A DNA stretch of 64,000 bases from Streptacidiphilus melanogenes (GTDB lineage: Bacteria; Actinomycetota; Actinomycetes; Streptomycetales; Streptomycetaceae): NCBI RefSeq assembly GCF_000787835.1, contig NZ_BBPP01000003.1:308455-372454 (forward strand), written 5' to 3'. A model generated the notes under the pieces. That model was not told the DNA's origin and did no database searches. It saw only the letters and a program-made list of their open reading frames with translations. The stretch's first letter is position 1; the number at the start of each line of letters is the position of its first letter. Positions 16,536 to 26,503 of this stretch are shown piece after piece. Position numbers and translations under genes: made by a program.

Positions 16536-17974
16536 TCTGCGGGCTCCTGACGGGTCGTGCGGTGCTGCTTCCACCAGGCGCGAAAGGGCGCGGCAGGCAG
16601 CTCGGGCAGGTCGCGGCTGTCGGTCCAGGCCTTGGCCGGGCGAAGCGGCAGAGTGCGGGGGTGCACGGCGCGGGTGGCGGAGGCCGCGCGCTCGGCGGCG
16701 GCCAGCGCGGCGGGGTGGTCGAAGAGCCATGCTGCCGCCTTCATCGCGGCCCGCTCCGCGCCGTGGCCGGGCTGGGCTGCGACCTGTTCGCGCAGGTGGA
16801 CGAGGACCTCGGGGATGTCGATGGCGACGGGGCAGACGTCGTAGCAGGCCCCGCACAGCGACGAGGCGAACGGGAGCGAGGCGTCGACCTCGCTGGTGGT
16901 GCCGCGCAGTTGGGGCATGAGCACGGCGCCGATGGGCCCGGGGTAGGGGGACCCGTAGGCGTGGCCACCGGCCCGTTCGTAGACGGGGCAGACGTTGAGG
17001 CACGCGGAGCAGCGGATGCAGCGCAGCACCTGCCGTCCCACCTCGTCGGCGAGCGTGGCGGTGCGGCCGTTGTCGAGCAGCACGAGATGGAAGTCGCGGG
17101 GCCCGTCGCCCGCCGTGGTGCCCGTCCACATCGTGGTGTAGGGGTTCATCCGCTCGGCCGTCGAGGAGCGGGGGAGGAGCTGCAGGAACACCTCCAGGTC
17201 CTGCCAGCTGGGCAGGACCTTCTCGATGCCGACCACGGAGATCAGGGTCTCGGGGAGGGTGAGGCACATCCGGCCGTTGCCCTCGGACTCGACCACCACC
17301 AGCGTTCCGGTCTCGGCGATCATGAAGTTGGCGCCGGAGACGCCCACTTTGGCGCGCAGGAACTTCTCCCGCAGGTGCAGCCGGGCCGCCTCCGCCAGAT
17401 CGGCCGGGCGGTCGGTCAGCCCCTCCGGCGCCGGGCGGCCCCAGCGACCCATCTGCGCACGGAAGATGTCCCGGATCTCGCCGCGGTTGCGGTGGATCGC
17501 GGGGACCAGGATGTGGGAGGGCAGGTCGTCGCCGAGCTGGACGATGAGCTCGGCCAGGTCGGTCTCGTAGGCGTTGACGCCCTCCGCCGCGAGGGCCTCG
17601 TTGAGGCCGATCTCCTGCGTGGCCATCGACTTGACCTTGACGACCTCGGTCTCGCCCGTGGCGTGCACCAGCGACGCGACGATCCGGTTGGCCTCGGCGG
17701 CGTCGGCGGCCCAGTGGACGGTGCCGCCGGCCGCGGTGACGCGGTCCTCCAACTGGAGCAGGTAGGTGTCCAGATGCCGCAGGGTGTGGTCCTTGATGCG
17801 CTTGCCCGCCTCCCGCAGGAGCGCCCAGTCGTCCAGCTCGCCCACCGCGCGGGCGCGTTTGTCGCGGATGGTGTGGGTGGCGTGGCGCAGGTTCGCGCGT
17901 AGCCGCTCGTCCTTGGTGGACGCCTTCGCCTCCACGGGGAAGGCGGGCATGCCGAGGTAGGTGCGGCCGCTCAT
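16532..17974 (-). CDS. lutB: LutB-type iron-sulfur lactate oxidation protein
   Basis: A 480-aa LutB protein: an N-terminal LUD domain (AETGTLVVVESEGNGR near residue 215) followed by a dicluster ferredoxin region with CIRCSACLNVCP and CGACYDVCP, then a helical C-terminal extension. In Bacillus LutB forms the electron-carrying subunit with LutA and LutC. It starts at ATG 17974 overlapping the lutA stop (ATGA) and ends overlapping the lutC start, so the three are translated as a unit. Confidence 0.92.
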   Translation of the reverse strand: MSGRTYLGMPAFPVEAKASTKDERLRANLRHATHTIRDKRARAVGELDDWALLREAGKRIKDHTLRHLDTYLLQLEDRVTAAGGTVHWAADAAEANRIVASLVHATGETEVVKVKSMATQEIGLNEALAAEGVNAYETDLAELIVQLGDDLPSHILVPAIHRNRGEIRDIFRAQMGRWGRPAPEGLTDRPADLAEAARLHLREKFLRAKVGVSGANFMIAETGTLVVVESEGNGRMCLTLPETLISVVGIEKVLPSWQDLEVFLQLLPRSSTAERMNPYTTMWTGTTAGDGPRDFHLVLLDNGRTATLADEVGRQVLRCIRCSACLNVCPVYERAGGHAYGSPYPGPIGAVLMPQLRGTTSEVDASLPFASSLCGACYDVCPVAIDIPEVLVHLREQVAAQPGHGAERAAMKAAAWLFDHPAALAAAERAASATRAVHPRTLPLRPAKAWTDSRDLPELPAAPFRAWWKQHRTTRQEPAE

Positions 17975-18747
17975 GCCACGCTCCAGGGGTCGGCCTCGGT
18001 GGGGGCGAGGATCTCGGCGAGGTGCACGGTCCGCAAGGGCGCGTCCCCGCGGCCCCGGCTCTGCCGTCGCAGCATGCCGTCCAGGTGCAGCAGGCAGGAG
18101 TTGTCCGCGCCGCACAGCACCTCGGCGCCGGTGGAGCGGGCGTGGGCGATCTTGTCGGCGCCCATGGCGGTGGACACGTCGGGGTTCTTGACCGCGAAGG
18201 TGCCGCCGAAGCCGCAGCACTCCTCCGCGCCCGGCAGCTCGACCAGCTCCAGGCCCTCGACCGCCCGCAGCAGCGCCAGTGGGCGGGTGCCCAGCCCCAG
18301 CACGCGCAAGCCGTGGCAGGACGGGTGGTAGGTCACCGTGTGCGGGAAGTACGCGCCCACGTCCGTCACGCCGAGCACATCGACGAGGAACTCCGTCAGT
18401 TCCAGCACCCGCGGCGTCAGGGAGGCCGCCGCGGCCGCCAACTCCTCACCGCGGCCCTCCGCGCGGGCCTTCGCGCCGATGCGTGGGTAGTTGTCGCGGA
18501 CCATCGCCACGCAGGAGCCGGACGGTGTCACCACGTACTCGTAGCCGTCGAACGCCCGAGCCATGCGCCGCACCAGCGGTTCCGCCTGCCGCCGGTAACC
18601 GGTGTTGTACTGCGGCTGCCCACAGCAGCTCTGCTGTTCGGGGAAGTCCACCTCCACGCCCAGCCGTTGCAGCAGCCGCACGGTCGCGATCGCGGCGCGG
18701 GGCAGCACGGCGTCGTTGACGCACGTGGCGAACAAGGCGACTCGCAC
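17971..18747 (-). CDS. lutA: LutA-type (CCG-domain) lactate oxidation protein
   Basis: A 258-aa protein with the two cysteine-rich CCG modules of LutA/GlpC/HdrB proteins: QSCCGQPQYNTG near residue 38 and EECCGFGGTFAVKNP near residue 187. These bind an iron-sulfur centre for two-electron transfer. The GTG start at 18747 has AGGAGG nine bases upstream and gives the family N-terminus RVALFATCVND. A longer start at about 18792 overlapping the rhaB stop is also open. It follows rhaB in the rhamnose operon. Confidence 0.9.
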   Translation of the reverse strand: MRVALFATCVNDAVLPRAAIATVRLLQRLGVEVDFPEQQSCCGQPQYNTGYRRQAEPLVRRMARAFDGYEYVVTPSGSCVAMVRDNYPRIGAKARAEGRGEELAAAAASLTPRVLELTEFLVDVLGVTDVGAYFPHTVTYHPSCHGLRVLGLGTRPLALLRAVEGLELVELPGAEECCGFGGTFAVKNPDVSTAMGADKIAHARSTGAEVLCGADNSCLLHLDGMLRRQSRGRGDAPLRTVHLAEILAPTEADPWSVA

Positions 18748-18788
18748 GGCGGCGGTCCTCCTGACGGTCTCTCGGTCGAGGGCGGCAC

Positions 18789-20330
18789 TCACGTCAGCCC
18801 CAGCCGGGCGGCGGCAGCCTGCCAGGGTTTCGGTGACCCGCTGGGATCGTAACGACGCAGCGGCTGCGTGTCCGCGACGAGCCGACGCAGATCCTGACGG
18901 GATTCGAGGACGCCGTGCGCGCGGGCCTGGACCAGGATGTTCCCGAGCGCCGTGGCCTCCACCGGCCCGGCCACCACCGGCAGGCCCAGCGCGTCGGCGG
19001 TCAGCCGGCACAGCAGCCCGTTGCGGGCGCCGCCGCCGACCAGGTGCACCGTGCGGAGCTCCCGGCCGGTCAGTTCCGCGGCCTCGGTGAGGGTGCGGGC
19101 GTGGGCCAGCGCCAGCGCCTCCAGGATGGTGCGGACCACCGACCCGCGTGACCGCGGCGGCTGCTGACCGGTGCGGCGGCAGAAGGCGGCGATCCGGGCG
19201 GGCATGTCCCCGGGAGCGGCGAAGTCCGGGGCGTCCGGGTCGATCACGGCGGCGAACGCGGGCGCGGCCTCTGCCTGGGCGACCAGGTCCGTGTGGTCGG
19301 CGTGCGCCGCAGTCCCGTCCTCGCGGACCCAGGCACGTCGGCACTCCTCCAGCAGCCACATGCCCATGATGTTGCGCAGGAAGCGGATCGTGCCGTCGAC
19401 GCCCCGCTCGTTCGTGAAGTTCGCACGCCGAGCCGCTTCGGTCAGCACCGGCCGCTCCAGCTCCAGGCCGGCCAGCGACCAGGTGCCGCAGGAGATGTAG
19501 GCGACGGTCCCGTCCAGGGCGGGGACGGCGGCGACGGCCGAGGCGGTGTCGTGCGAGGCGACCGCAGTCACCGGCAGCCGCCCGCCGGACAGCCCGATCT
19601 CCGTCAGGACGTGCGGCAGCAGCTCCCCGGCGGACGAGCCCGGTGGGCGCAACGGCGGCAGCAGCGACGGGGCCAGGCCCAGCGCCCCGGTGAGGCGCCG
19701 CGACCAGTCGCCCGCGCGGGCGTCGAAGAGGCCGGTGGTCGACGCGTTGGTGGCCTCTGCACCGATGCTGCCGGTGAGCCAGTAGGTGAGCAGGTCCGGC
19801 AGGAGCAGCAGATGCCGGGCGCGGGCCAGGGCGGCGCTCTCCCGGGCGGCGGCGAGCTGGAAGACGGTGTTGAACGGAAGGTGCTGCAGCCCCGTGACCC
19901 GGTACAGCTCCGCCGCGTCGACGTGCCGCCACACCGCCTCGGCGGCGCCCTCGGTGCGGCGGTCGCGATAGTGGAACGGGGCGCCGACCAGCGTGCCGTC
20001 GGCGTCCAGAAGCCCGTAGTCGACGGCCCAGGAGTCGATGCCCACCGACGCCAGGGGTGTCCCGCGCGGCGTCAGCGTGGCCTGCCGCAGCGCCGCCTGC
20101 CGCAGCCCCGCCAGGACCTCCCGGTACAGGCCGAGCACGTCCCAGTGCAGCCCGTCGGGCAGCAGTACCGGGGTGTTCGGGAACCGGTGCACCACCTCGT
20201 GGGTGAGGCTTTCGCGGGTGACATGACCGACGACCACGCGGCCGCTGGTGGCGCCCAGGTCCACGGCGGCGAACGCGCTCGGCGGCGTCGGGGTCCCGCC
20301 CGGGAGCGGGCCTGGGGCGGTGGAGGACAC
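18789..20330 (-). CDS. rhaB: L-rhamnulokinase
   Basis: A 513-aa FGGY-family sugar kinase that phosphorylates L-rhamnulose at O1. The first ATP-fold block is FAAVDLGATSGRVVVG at about residues 16-31. GIDSWAVDYGLLD near 95 is the rhamnulokinase/fuculokinase signature, SHDTASAVAAVP and ISCGTWSLAGLE are family blocks, and VGGGARNGLLCRLTADALG near 430 is the second nucleotide motif. GTG 20330 has GAGGTGA upstream. It lies between the aldolase fusion gene and lutA in one leftward operon. Confidence 0.92.
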   Translation of the reverse strand: MSSTAPGPLPGGTPTPPSAFAAVDLGATSGRVVVGHVTRESLTHEVVHRFPNTPVLLPDGLHWDVLGLYREVLAGLRQAALRQATLTPRGTPLASVGIDSWAVDYGLLDADGTLVGAPFHYRDRRTEGAAEAVWRHVDAAELYRVTGLQHLPFNTVFQLAAARESAALARARHLLLLPDLLTYWLTGSIGAEATNASTTGLFDARAGDWSRRLTGALGLAPSLLPPLRPPGSSAGELLPHVLTEIGLSGGRLPVTAVASHDTASAVAAVPALDGTVAYISCGTWSLAGLELERPVLTEAARRANFTNERGVDGTIRFLRNIMGMWLLEECRRAWVREDGTAAHADHTDLVAQAEAAPAFAAVIDPDAPDFAAPGDMPARIAAFCRRTGQQPPRSRGSVVRTILEALALAHARTLTEAAELTGRELRTVHLVGGGARNGLLCRLTADALGLPVVAGPVEATALGNILVQARAHGVLESRQDLRRLVADTQPLRRYDPSGSPKPWQAAAARLGLT

Positions 20331-20371
20331 GGCGATCACCTCGAAAGGAGCAGCGGCAGGATGAGGTGGGG

Positions 20372-22411
20372 TCAGCGCAGGAACGCCGCGGCGACGCCCG
20401 CGTCGACGGGGATGTGGAGGCCGGTGGTGTGGGTAAGGTCGCCGCCGGTCAGCGCGAACACGGCGTTCGCGACATGCTCGGGCAGCACCTCGCGGCCCAG
20501 CAGGGTGCGCCGGGCGTAGAACGCGCCGAGCTCGCTCTCGTCGATCCCGTACGTCGCCGCGCGCTGGGCGCCCCACCCGCCCGCGAAGATGCCCGAGCCG
20601 CGCACCACACCGTCCGGGTTGACGCCGTTGACGCGGATACCGTGCTCGCCCAACTCGGCCGCCAGCAAACGAACCTGGTGGGCCTGGTCGGCCTTGGCGG
20701 CCGAGTAGGCCACGTTGTTCGGCCCGGCGAAGACCGCGTTCTTGGAGGCGACGAAGACGATGTCCCCGCCGAGCCCCTGCTCGATCATGATCCGGGCGGC
20801 CTCGCGGGAGACGAGGAAGGAGCCGCGGGCCATGACGGCGTGCTGCAGGTCCCAGTCGCGAGCCGTGGTCTCCAGCAAGGGCTTGGAGATGGAAAGCCCG
20901 GCGTTGTTGACGACCAGGTCCACCCCGCCGAAGGCCAGCAGGGCCTGCGCGAACGCGTCGGCGATCTGCGCCTCGTCGGTGACGTCGACGGTGACCGCCA
21001 CCGCCTTGTCGGGGCCGCCGAGCTCCTCGGCGACCGCCGCCGCGCTGTCGGCGTTCACATCGGCGACGACCACGCAGGCGCCCTCGGCGACGAGCCGGTG
21101 AGCCACGGCCCTGCCGATCCCTGAGCCGGCCCCCGTCACCAGGGCCACGCGCGTGGCCAGCGGCGCAGGCCCCGGCATCCGCCGCAGCTTGGCCTCCTCC
21201 AGCGCCCAGTACTCGATGCGGAACTTCTCCGCCTCCTCGATCGGCGCATACGTGGACACCGCCTCGGCCCCCCGCATCACGCCCACGGCGTTGACGTAGA
21301 ACTCGCCCGCCACCCGGGCGGTCTGCTTGTCCCGGCCGAAGGAGAACATGCCCACCCCGGGAACCAGCACGACGGCCGGGTCAGCGCCACGCATCGCGGG
21401 GGAGTCGGCCGTGGCGTGGCGGTGGTAGTAGGCGGCGTACTCCGCGCGGTAGTCGGCATGCAGCTCCCGCAGGCGGGCAGCGACCTCGTCGAGGGGAGCC
21501 GTCGGCGGCAGGTCGAGCACCATCGGACGGACCTTGGTGCGCAGGAAGTGGTCCGGGCAGGAAGTCCCGAGCGCCGCCAGGCGCGGATGCTCCACACGGG
21601 CCAGGAAGTCCAACACGGCCTCGGAGTCGGTGAAGTGGCCGACCACCGGCTGATCGGTGGACGCCAGCCGCCGCAGCAGCGGGGCGAGTGCGGCGGCCCG
21701 CTCCCTGCGTGCGGCCTCCGGCAGCGGCCCGTAGCCCGCCAGCAGCGGGCCGAACGGCTCCGGCCTGCCACGTTCGGCCAGGAACGCCTCGGCGGTGCGG
21801 ATGATCTCCAGTGAGCGGGCCTCGGCCTCCTCGCTCGTCCCGCCCCAGGCGGTGATGCCGTGACCGCCGAGGACGCAGCCGATCGCCTGCGGGTTCTCCC
21901 GCGCGATCGCGGCGATGTCCAGGCCCAGCTGGAACCCGGGGCGCCGCCACGGCACCCACACCACCCGCTCGCCGAAGCACTCGGCCGTCAGCTTCGGCCC
22001 GTCGGCGGCGGTGGCCAGGGCGATGCCGGAGTCCGGGTGCAGGTGGTCCACATGGGCGGCGTCGACCAGAGCGTGCATGGCGGTGTCGATGGACGGCGCG
22101 GCGCCGCCGCGCCCGTGCAGGCAGAAGTCGAACGCGGCCACCATCTCGTCCTCGCGGTCGACCCCCGGGTACACCCCGGCCAGCGCGCGCAGCCGGTCCA
22201 GGCGCAGCGCGGCCAGGCCGTCCGCGGCCAGCGTGCCGAGGTCGCCCCCGGATCCCTTGACCCAGACCAGCTCGACGACCTGACCCGTGGCCGGATCGCG
22301 GTCGGTGCCCTTCGCGGAGGTGTTGCCGCCCGCGTAGTTGGTGTTGCGCGGATCCGCACCCAGACGGTGGGAGCGCGCCAGCAGAGCCTCGACGGTGGGG
22401 TGGTGTGTCAT
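20372..22411 (-). CDS. rhaEW: bifunctional rhamnulose-1-phosphate aldolase / lactaldehyde dehydrogenase
   Basis: A 679-aa fusion. Residues 1 to about 410 are a class II (metal-dependent) aldolase, with the NTNYAGGNTSAKG phosphate-binding block and DHLHPDSG metal-binding His pair. Residues about 420-679 are a short-chain dehydrogenase with GAGSGIG for NAD, VNNAGLS and the YSAAK active-site pair. This is the RhaEW type known from Bacillus and other bacteria: it splits L-rhamnulose-1-P to DHAP and L-lactaldehyde, and the SDR half oxidises lactaldehyde to L-lactate. The lutABC genes just downstream in the operon fit that product exactly. Confidence 0.92.
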   Translation of the reverse strand: MTHHPTVEALLARSHRLGADPRNTNYAGGNTSAKGTDRDPATGQVVELVWVKGSGGDLGTLAADGLAALRLDRLRALAGVYPGVDREDEMVAAFDFCLHGRGGAAPSIDTAMHALVDAAHVDHLHPDSGIALATAADGPKLTAECFGERVVWVPWRRPGFQLGLDIAAIARENPQAIGCVLGGHGITAWGGTSEEAEARSLEIIRTAEAFLAERGRPEPFGPLLAGYGPLPEAARRERAAALAPLLRRLASTDQPVVGHFTDSEAVLDFLARVEHPRLAALGTSCPDHFLRTKVRPMVLDLPPTAPLDEVAARLRELHADYRAEYAAYYHRHATADSPAMRGADPAVVLVPGVGMFSFGRDKQTARVAGEFYVNAVGVMRGAEAVSTYAPIEEAEKFRIEYWALEEAKLRRMPGPAPLATRVALVTGAGSGIGRAVAHRLVAEGACVVVADVNADSAAAVAEELGGPDKAVAVTVDVTDEAQIADAFAQALLAFGGVDLVVNNAGLSISKPLLETTARDWDLQHAVMARGSFLVSREAARIMIEQGLGGDIVFVASKNAVFAGPNNVAYSAAKADQAHQVRLLAAELGEHGIRVNGVNPDGVVRGSGIFAGGWGAQRAATYGIDESELGAFYARRTLLGREVLPEHVANAVFALTGGDLTHTTGLHIPVDAGVAAAFLR

Positions 22412-22501
22412 CGTGTCCGTCCTCGGGGGAGAAGTCGGTCAGGCCGGGCCCTGGGGGCGTTCCTCGGCCGCAGGTTGGGGAGGGAATCCTCGAAGAGGGC
22501 C

Positions 22502-23668
22502 CTAAGCGCCCCAGCCGGCCTGGAGGCCGCCGACCCGTTCGGCGGTGATCCGCTCCTGCCGTCCGGAGCGCCGGTACGCGGCGACCGGATCCGGGGCGAG
22601 CCCCCGCTCCTCGCGGAGCTCGCGCAGCAGCGGGCGGACGTCCGTGTGGTAGGCGTCCATCAGCACCGCGTTGGCGGCCAGCACGTCGCCCTCGAGCTGG
22701 GCGGCGCGCAACGCGTCGAGGTCCACCAGCAGCGCCTTGGCGGTGGCCTCCTGCACGTTCATCACCGAGCGTATGACGGCGGGGATCTTGGCCTCGATGT
22801 TGTGGCACTGGTCGAGCATGAAGGCGACCTGTCGGTCGGGCCGGAAGCCGTCGTTCTTGGCCACCTCGTGCAGGATCCGGAACAGCTGGAACGGGTCGGC
22901 CGAGCCGGCCATCAGGTCGTCGTCGGCGTAGAAGCGGGAGTTGAAGTCGAACGCGCCGAGCCGGTCCTCGCGCAGCAGGAACGCCACGATGAACTCGATG
23001 TTGGTGCCGGGTGCGTGGTGGCCGGTGTCGACCACGACTCTGGCCTTGGGACCGAGCCGCAGGCAGTGGGCGTAGGAGGTGCCCCAGTCCGGGACGTCGG
23101 TGGTGTAGAAGGCCGGCTCGAAGAGCTTGTACTCCAGCACCATCCGCTGGTCGTCGCCGAGCCGGGCGTACACCTCGGCCAGGGCCTCGCCGAGCCGGTC
23201 CTGGCGGGCGGTGATGTCGTCCTGGCCGGGGTAGTTGGTGCCGTCGGCGAACCAGAGCTTGAGATCGCGTGAGCCGGTGGCGTCCATGATGTCGACGCAT
23301 GCGAGCAGGTGGGCCAGCGCCTTGCGGCGGACGGCCCGGTCGGGGTGGCAGACGCTGCCGATCCGGTAGTCGTCGTCCTGGAAGGTGTTGGAGTTGACCG
23401 CGCCGAGCTCCAGGCCGCGGTCCTCGGCGTACCTGCGCAGTGCGGCGTAGTCGTCCACCGCGTCCCAGGGGATGTGCACCGAGACCCTCGGCGCGACCCC
23501 GGTGAAGGCGTGCACCGCGGCGGCGTCGTCGAGCTTCTCGAACGCGTCGCGGGGGACCCCGGGCTGCGCGAAGACCTTGAAGCGCGTGCCCGAGTTGCCG
23601 TAGCCCCAGGACGGGGTCTCGATCACCTGGGTCCTGAGTACGGCCTTCACCGCGGACAGGTCGGTCAC
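22502..23668 (-). CDS. rhaI: L-rhamnose isomerase (xylose-isomerase-fold)
   Basis: A 388-aa TIM-barrel sugar isomerase of the RhaI type found in Pseudomonas and actinomycetes, converting L-rhamnose to L-rhamnulose. Metal-site style blocks are visible: DLKLWFADGTNYPGQDD near residue 140, VLEYKLFEPAFY near 175, VVDTGHHAPGTN near 215 and DFNSRFYADDD near 245. It is the first gene of the leftward catabolic operon; a TTGACC/TATCGT promoter and an operator copy precede it. The next gene is 90 bases downstream. Confidence 0.9.
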   Translation of the reverse strand: MTDLSAVKAVLRTQVIETPSWGYGNSGTRFKVFAQPGVPRDAFEKLDDAAAVHAFTGVAPRVSVHIPWDAVDDYAALRRYAEDRGLELGAVNSNTFQDDDYRIGSVCHPDRAVRRKALAHLLACVDIMDATGSRDLKLWFADGTNYPGQDDITARQDRLGEALAEVYARLGDDQRMVLEYKLFEPAFYTTDVPDWGTSYAHCLRLGPKARVVVDTGHHAPGTNIEFIVAFLLREDRLGAFDFNSRFYADDDLMAGSADPFQLFRILHEVAKNDGFRPDRQVAFMLDQCHNIEAKIPAVIRSVMNVQEATAKALLVDLDALRAAQLEGDVLAANAVLMDAYHTDVRPLLRELREERGLAPDPVAAYRRSGRQERITAERVGGLQAGWGA

Positions 23669-23689
23669 GGCAGCCCCCTTCCGGTCGCT

Positions 23690-23745
23690 AAAAACGATTC
23701 AACCTGGCTGCGGTGACGATAGGCAGGACGAGTCGGGCCGGTCAA
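23690..23745 (-). promoter_or_regulatory. rhaI promoter with RhaR-type operator
   Basis: Read leftward: -35 TTGACC (23740-23745), 18-base spacer, -10 TATCGT (23716-23721), 14 bases, then TGAATCGTTTTT (23690-23701), which matches 10 of 12 bases of the dyad TGAATCGTTTCA seen in front of the rhamnosidase gene. The operator would sit just past the transcription start, a normal LacI-family repressor position. Confidence 0.75.
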
Positions 23746-23802
23746 GAGCCGAGCGGGAGGCTGTGGACAACTACCCCTGTCCACACTTCGGTGCGCGGTC
23801 TA

Positions 23803-23858
23803 TTGACGTTCCGAAGCCTCCCGGTCTAACGTCCCGGCAATCGGGTTGAAACAATTCA
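23803..23858 (+). promoter_or_regulatory. rhamnose importer promoter with RhaR-type operator
   Basis: -35 TTGACG (23803-23808), 18-base spacer, -10 TAACGT (23827-23832), 14 bases, then operator TGAAACAATTCA (23847-23858), matching 11 of 12 bases of the rhamnosidase operator. Spacings equal those of the opposite rhaI promoter exactly. Confidence 0.78.
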
Positions 23859-23900
23859 TCCGGCCGGTGGCAGTGCCCGGCGAGCCTAGGAGCGACCTCG

Positions 23901-25421
23901 ATGACCCACTCAGAGCCGGACGGTGTGCCGGTGCTCGCCCTCGAGGGGGTGAGCAGATCCTTCGGCGCGGTCCGCGCCCTCCAGGACGTGTCAGTGCGGC
24001 TGTTCCCCGGTGAGGCGCACGCCCTCGCGGGGGAGAACGGCGCGGGCAAGTCGACGCTGATCAAGACCCTGGCCGGGGTGCACCGGCCCGACAAAGGCCG
24101 GGTGCTCCTGGACGGCCGGCCGGTGGTGTTCCACGGCCCCGCCGACGCGAGGGACGCCGGGGTGGCGGTCATCTACCAGGAGCCCACGCTCTTCCCCGAC
24201 CTCTCCGTCGCGGAGAACCTCTTCATGGGCCGTCAGCCGCGCCGCTCGCTCGGCCGGGTGGACCACGCCGCGGTCCGCTCGGCGACGGCGCGCCTGTTCC
24301 AGCAGCTCGGCGTGGACCTCGACCCCGACCGGCCCGCCCGCGGCCTGTCCATCGCCGACCAGCAGCTGGTGGAGATCGCCAAGGCGCTCTCCTTCGACGC
24401 CCGTGTGCTGATCATGGACGAGCCGACCGCGGCCCTCACCGGCAGCGAGGTGGCCCGGCTGTTCCGGGTGGTGCGGACCTTGCTGGAACGCGGCGCCGCG
24501 GTGCTGTTCATCTCGCACCGCCTGGAGGAGGTCTTCGCCCTGTGCCAAAGGGTCACCACCCTGCGGGACGGGCGCCTGGTCTCGAGCGAACCCGTTGCCG
24601 GGCTCACCGAGGACGGCCTGGTGCGCCGCATGGTCGGCCGCGACCTCGACGAGCTCTACCCCAAACAGCCGGCCGAGCTCGGCGAGGTGGCCCTGAGCGT
24701 GCGGCGGCTGACCCGCGAGGGCGTCTTCACCGATGTCTCCTTCGACGTGCGCGCCGGGGAGATCGTGGGGCTGGCCGGCCTGGTCGGCGCCGGTCGCAGC
24801 GAGGTCGCCCGCGCGGTCTTCGGCGTCGACCGCTGGGACGCGGGCGAGGTCCTGGTCGACGGCGTCGCGCTGACCCGTGGGGCGCCCAGCAAGGCCATCG
24901 CCGCAGGCATGGCCCTGGTGCCCGAGGACCGTCGGGCCCAGGGCCTGGTCATGGAGATGTCCATCGCCCGCAACATCGGCCTCACCGGCCTGAGGGCGAC
25001 CACGACCGCCGGACTGATGAACCGGGGCGCCGAACGCGACCGCGCCCTGGACTGGGCGGTCAGGCTGCAGGTCAAGTTCGCCCGGCTCGCCGACACCGTC
25101 GGCACGCTGTCCGGCGGCAACCAGCAGAAGGTCGTGCTGGCCAAGTGGCTCGCCACCGGCCCGCGCGTGCTGATCGTCGACGAGCCCACCCGCGGCATCG
25201 ACGTGGGCACCAAGGCGGAGGTGCACCGGCTGCTGTCCCACCTGGCCGGCCAGGGCGTCGCCGTCCTGATGATCTCCTCCGACCTGCCCGAGATCCTCGG
25301 CATGGCCGACCGGGTGCTGGTCATGCACGAGGGCCGGATCACCGCCGAGATCCCCCGCGCCGAGGCCACCGAGGAGACGGTCATGACCGCCGCCACCGGC
25401 CGGGAGAGGAGCGCGGCATGA
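23901..25421 (+). CDS. rhaT: rhamnose ABC importer ATP-binding protein
   Basis: A 506-aa double-ABC protein of the ribose/rhamnose class. Domain 1 has Walker [10 protein letters not shown] and Walker [13 protein letters not shown]; its signature region reads [16 protein letters not shown]. Domain 2 has a degenerate P-loop (GLVGAGRSE), signature [15 protein letters not shown] and Walker [13 protein letters not shown], as usual for CUT2 importers. It energises sugar uptake. It is the first gene of the rightward operon, and the stop overlaps the permease ATG (ATGA at 25418). Confidence 0.92.
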   Translation: MTHSEPDGVPVLALEGVSRSFGAVRALQDVSVRLFPGEAHALAGENGAGKSTLIKTLAGVHRPDKGRVLLDGRPVVFHGPADARDAGVAVIYQEPTLFPDLSVAENLFMGRQPRRSLGRVDHAAVRSATARLFQQLGVDLDPDRPARGLSIADQQLVEIAKALSFDARVLIMDEPTAALTGSEVARLFRVVRTLLERGAAVLFISHRLEEVFALCQRVTTLRDGRLVSSEPVAGLTEDGLVRRMVGRDLDELYPKQPAELGEVALSVRRLTREGVFTDVSFDVRAGEIVGLAGLVGAGRSEVARAVFGVDRWDAGEVLVDGVALTRGAPSKAIAAGMALVPEDRRAQGLVMEMSIARNIGLTGLRATTTAGLMNRGAERDRALDWAVRLQVKFARLADTVGTLSGGNQQKVVLAKWLATGPRVLIVDEPTRGIDVGTKAEVHRLLSHLAGQGVAVLMISSDLPEILGMADRVLVMHEGRITAEIPRAEATEETVMTAATGRERSAA

Positions 25422-26503
25422 CCACCGCCCTCGGTGGCTCCGCCCAGCAGGACGCGCCCGCCGGTTCCGGCCGGGCCGGTCTGCTCGACCAGGTGCTGAA
25501 GATCCGCGAACTCGCCATCGGCGCCGTCCTGGTGCTGATGCTCGCCGCCACCGAGCTGGACAACGGCTCCTTCCTCTCCGTCCAGGGGATCAAGGACCTG
25601 CTGCTCAACGCGAGCATCCTGGTCCTGGTCGCGACGGGACAGGCGCTCGTCGTCATCACCCGCAACGTCGACCTGTCCGTCGGCTCCGTCCTCGGCATCA
25701 CCGCCTTCGCGGCCGGTGACATCCTGCAAGGCGGCGGGAACCCCGTCCTGGCGGTGCTCGCCGCGGTCGGTCTCGGCATCGCCTTCGGGCTGCTCAACGG
25801 CCTGCTGGTGAGCATCGGTCAGGTGCCCGCCCTGGTCGTCACCCTGGGCACGCTCTACATCGTCCGCGGCGTCGACTCCCTCTGGGTCGGCTCCCGCGAG
25901 ATCACCGCCAACAACCTCCCTGCGTCCTACTCCGGGTTCGGCCACGACGGCCTGTGGGCGATTCCCTACCTCGGGTTGCTAGCGGCGGCCGTGCTCGTCG
26001 TGGCCGCCCTCTACCTGCGCCACTACCGCAGCGGCCGGGAGCTGTACGCGCTCGGCTCCAGCCCCGAGGCAGCCCGCCTGGCCGGCGTCCCGATCCGGCG
26101 ACGCGTGCTCACCGCCTACCTCCTGTGCGGCGCCCTCGCGGGCCTGGCCGGAGCCCTCTACCTGGCACGGTTCGGCAACGTCGACTCCGGCACCGGCACC
26201 GGCTACGAGCTCACCGTGGTCAGCGCGGTGGTCGTCGGCGGCGTCGCCTTCACCGGCGGCTCCGGCAGCGTCCACGGCGCGGCGCTGGGAGCCCTGCTGC
26301 TCACCTCCATCAACAGCGTGCTGCCCGCCATCGGCGTCAGCTCCGTCTGGGTCCTCGCCATCGACGGCGTCCTGCTGCTCGCGGCGATCACCGTGGACCG
26401 GCTGACGGCGCTGCGGGTGGCCCGGCTCCTGCGCAACCGCGCAGCAGCGACAAGGAGCCTGCGCGACCACCCCGCACAGACAAGGAGCCTGCGCCATGGC
26501 TGA
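25418..26503 (+). CDS. rhaP: rhamnose ABC importer permease 1
   Basis: A 361-aa permease of the CUT2 (RbsC-like) family with about nine to ten hydrophobic segments and the family blocks [17 protein letters not shown] near residue 80 and [16 protein letters not shown] near 215. GAGAGGAGCG precedes ATG 25418. The last codons hold a duplicated TRSLR peptide because the ribosome site of the next gene is repeated. It overlaps the second permease by 8 bases. Confidence 0.9.
   Translation: MTTALGGSAQQDAPAGSGRAGLLDQVLKIRELAIGAVLVLMLAATELDNGSFLSVQGIKDLLLNASILVLVATGQALVVITRNVDLSVGSVLGITAFAAGDILQGGGNPVLAVLAAVGLGIAFGLLNGLLVSIGQVPALVVTLGTLYIVRGVDSLWVGSREITANNLPASYSGFGHDGLWAIPYLGLLAAAVLVVAALYLRHYRSGRELYALGSSPEAARLAGVPIRRRVLTAYLLCGALAGLAGALYLARFGNVDSGTGTGYELTVVSAVVVGGVAFTGGSGSVHGAALGALLLTSINSVLPAIGVSSVWVLAIDGVLLLAAITVDRLTALRVARLLRNRAAATRSLRDHPAQTRSLRHG
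26449..26494. repeat. duplicated ribosome-site segment between the permease genes
   Basis: GACAAGGAGCCTGCGC occurs at 26449-26464 and again at 26479-26494 (period 30). The second copy is the ribosome site for ATG 26496; the first lies inside the upstream coding end. Confidence 0.85.

Noticed and set aside
15753..17267. 504-codon minus-strand frame that would extend lutC upstream
   Set aside because: Upstream of GTG 16535 it only shadows lutB; the GTGA overlap sets the start.
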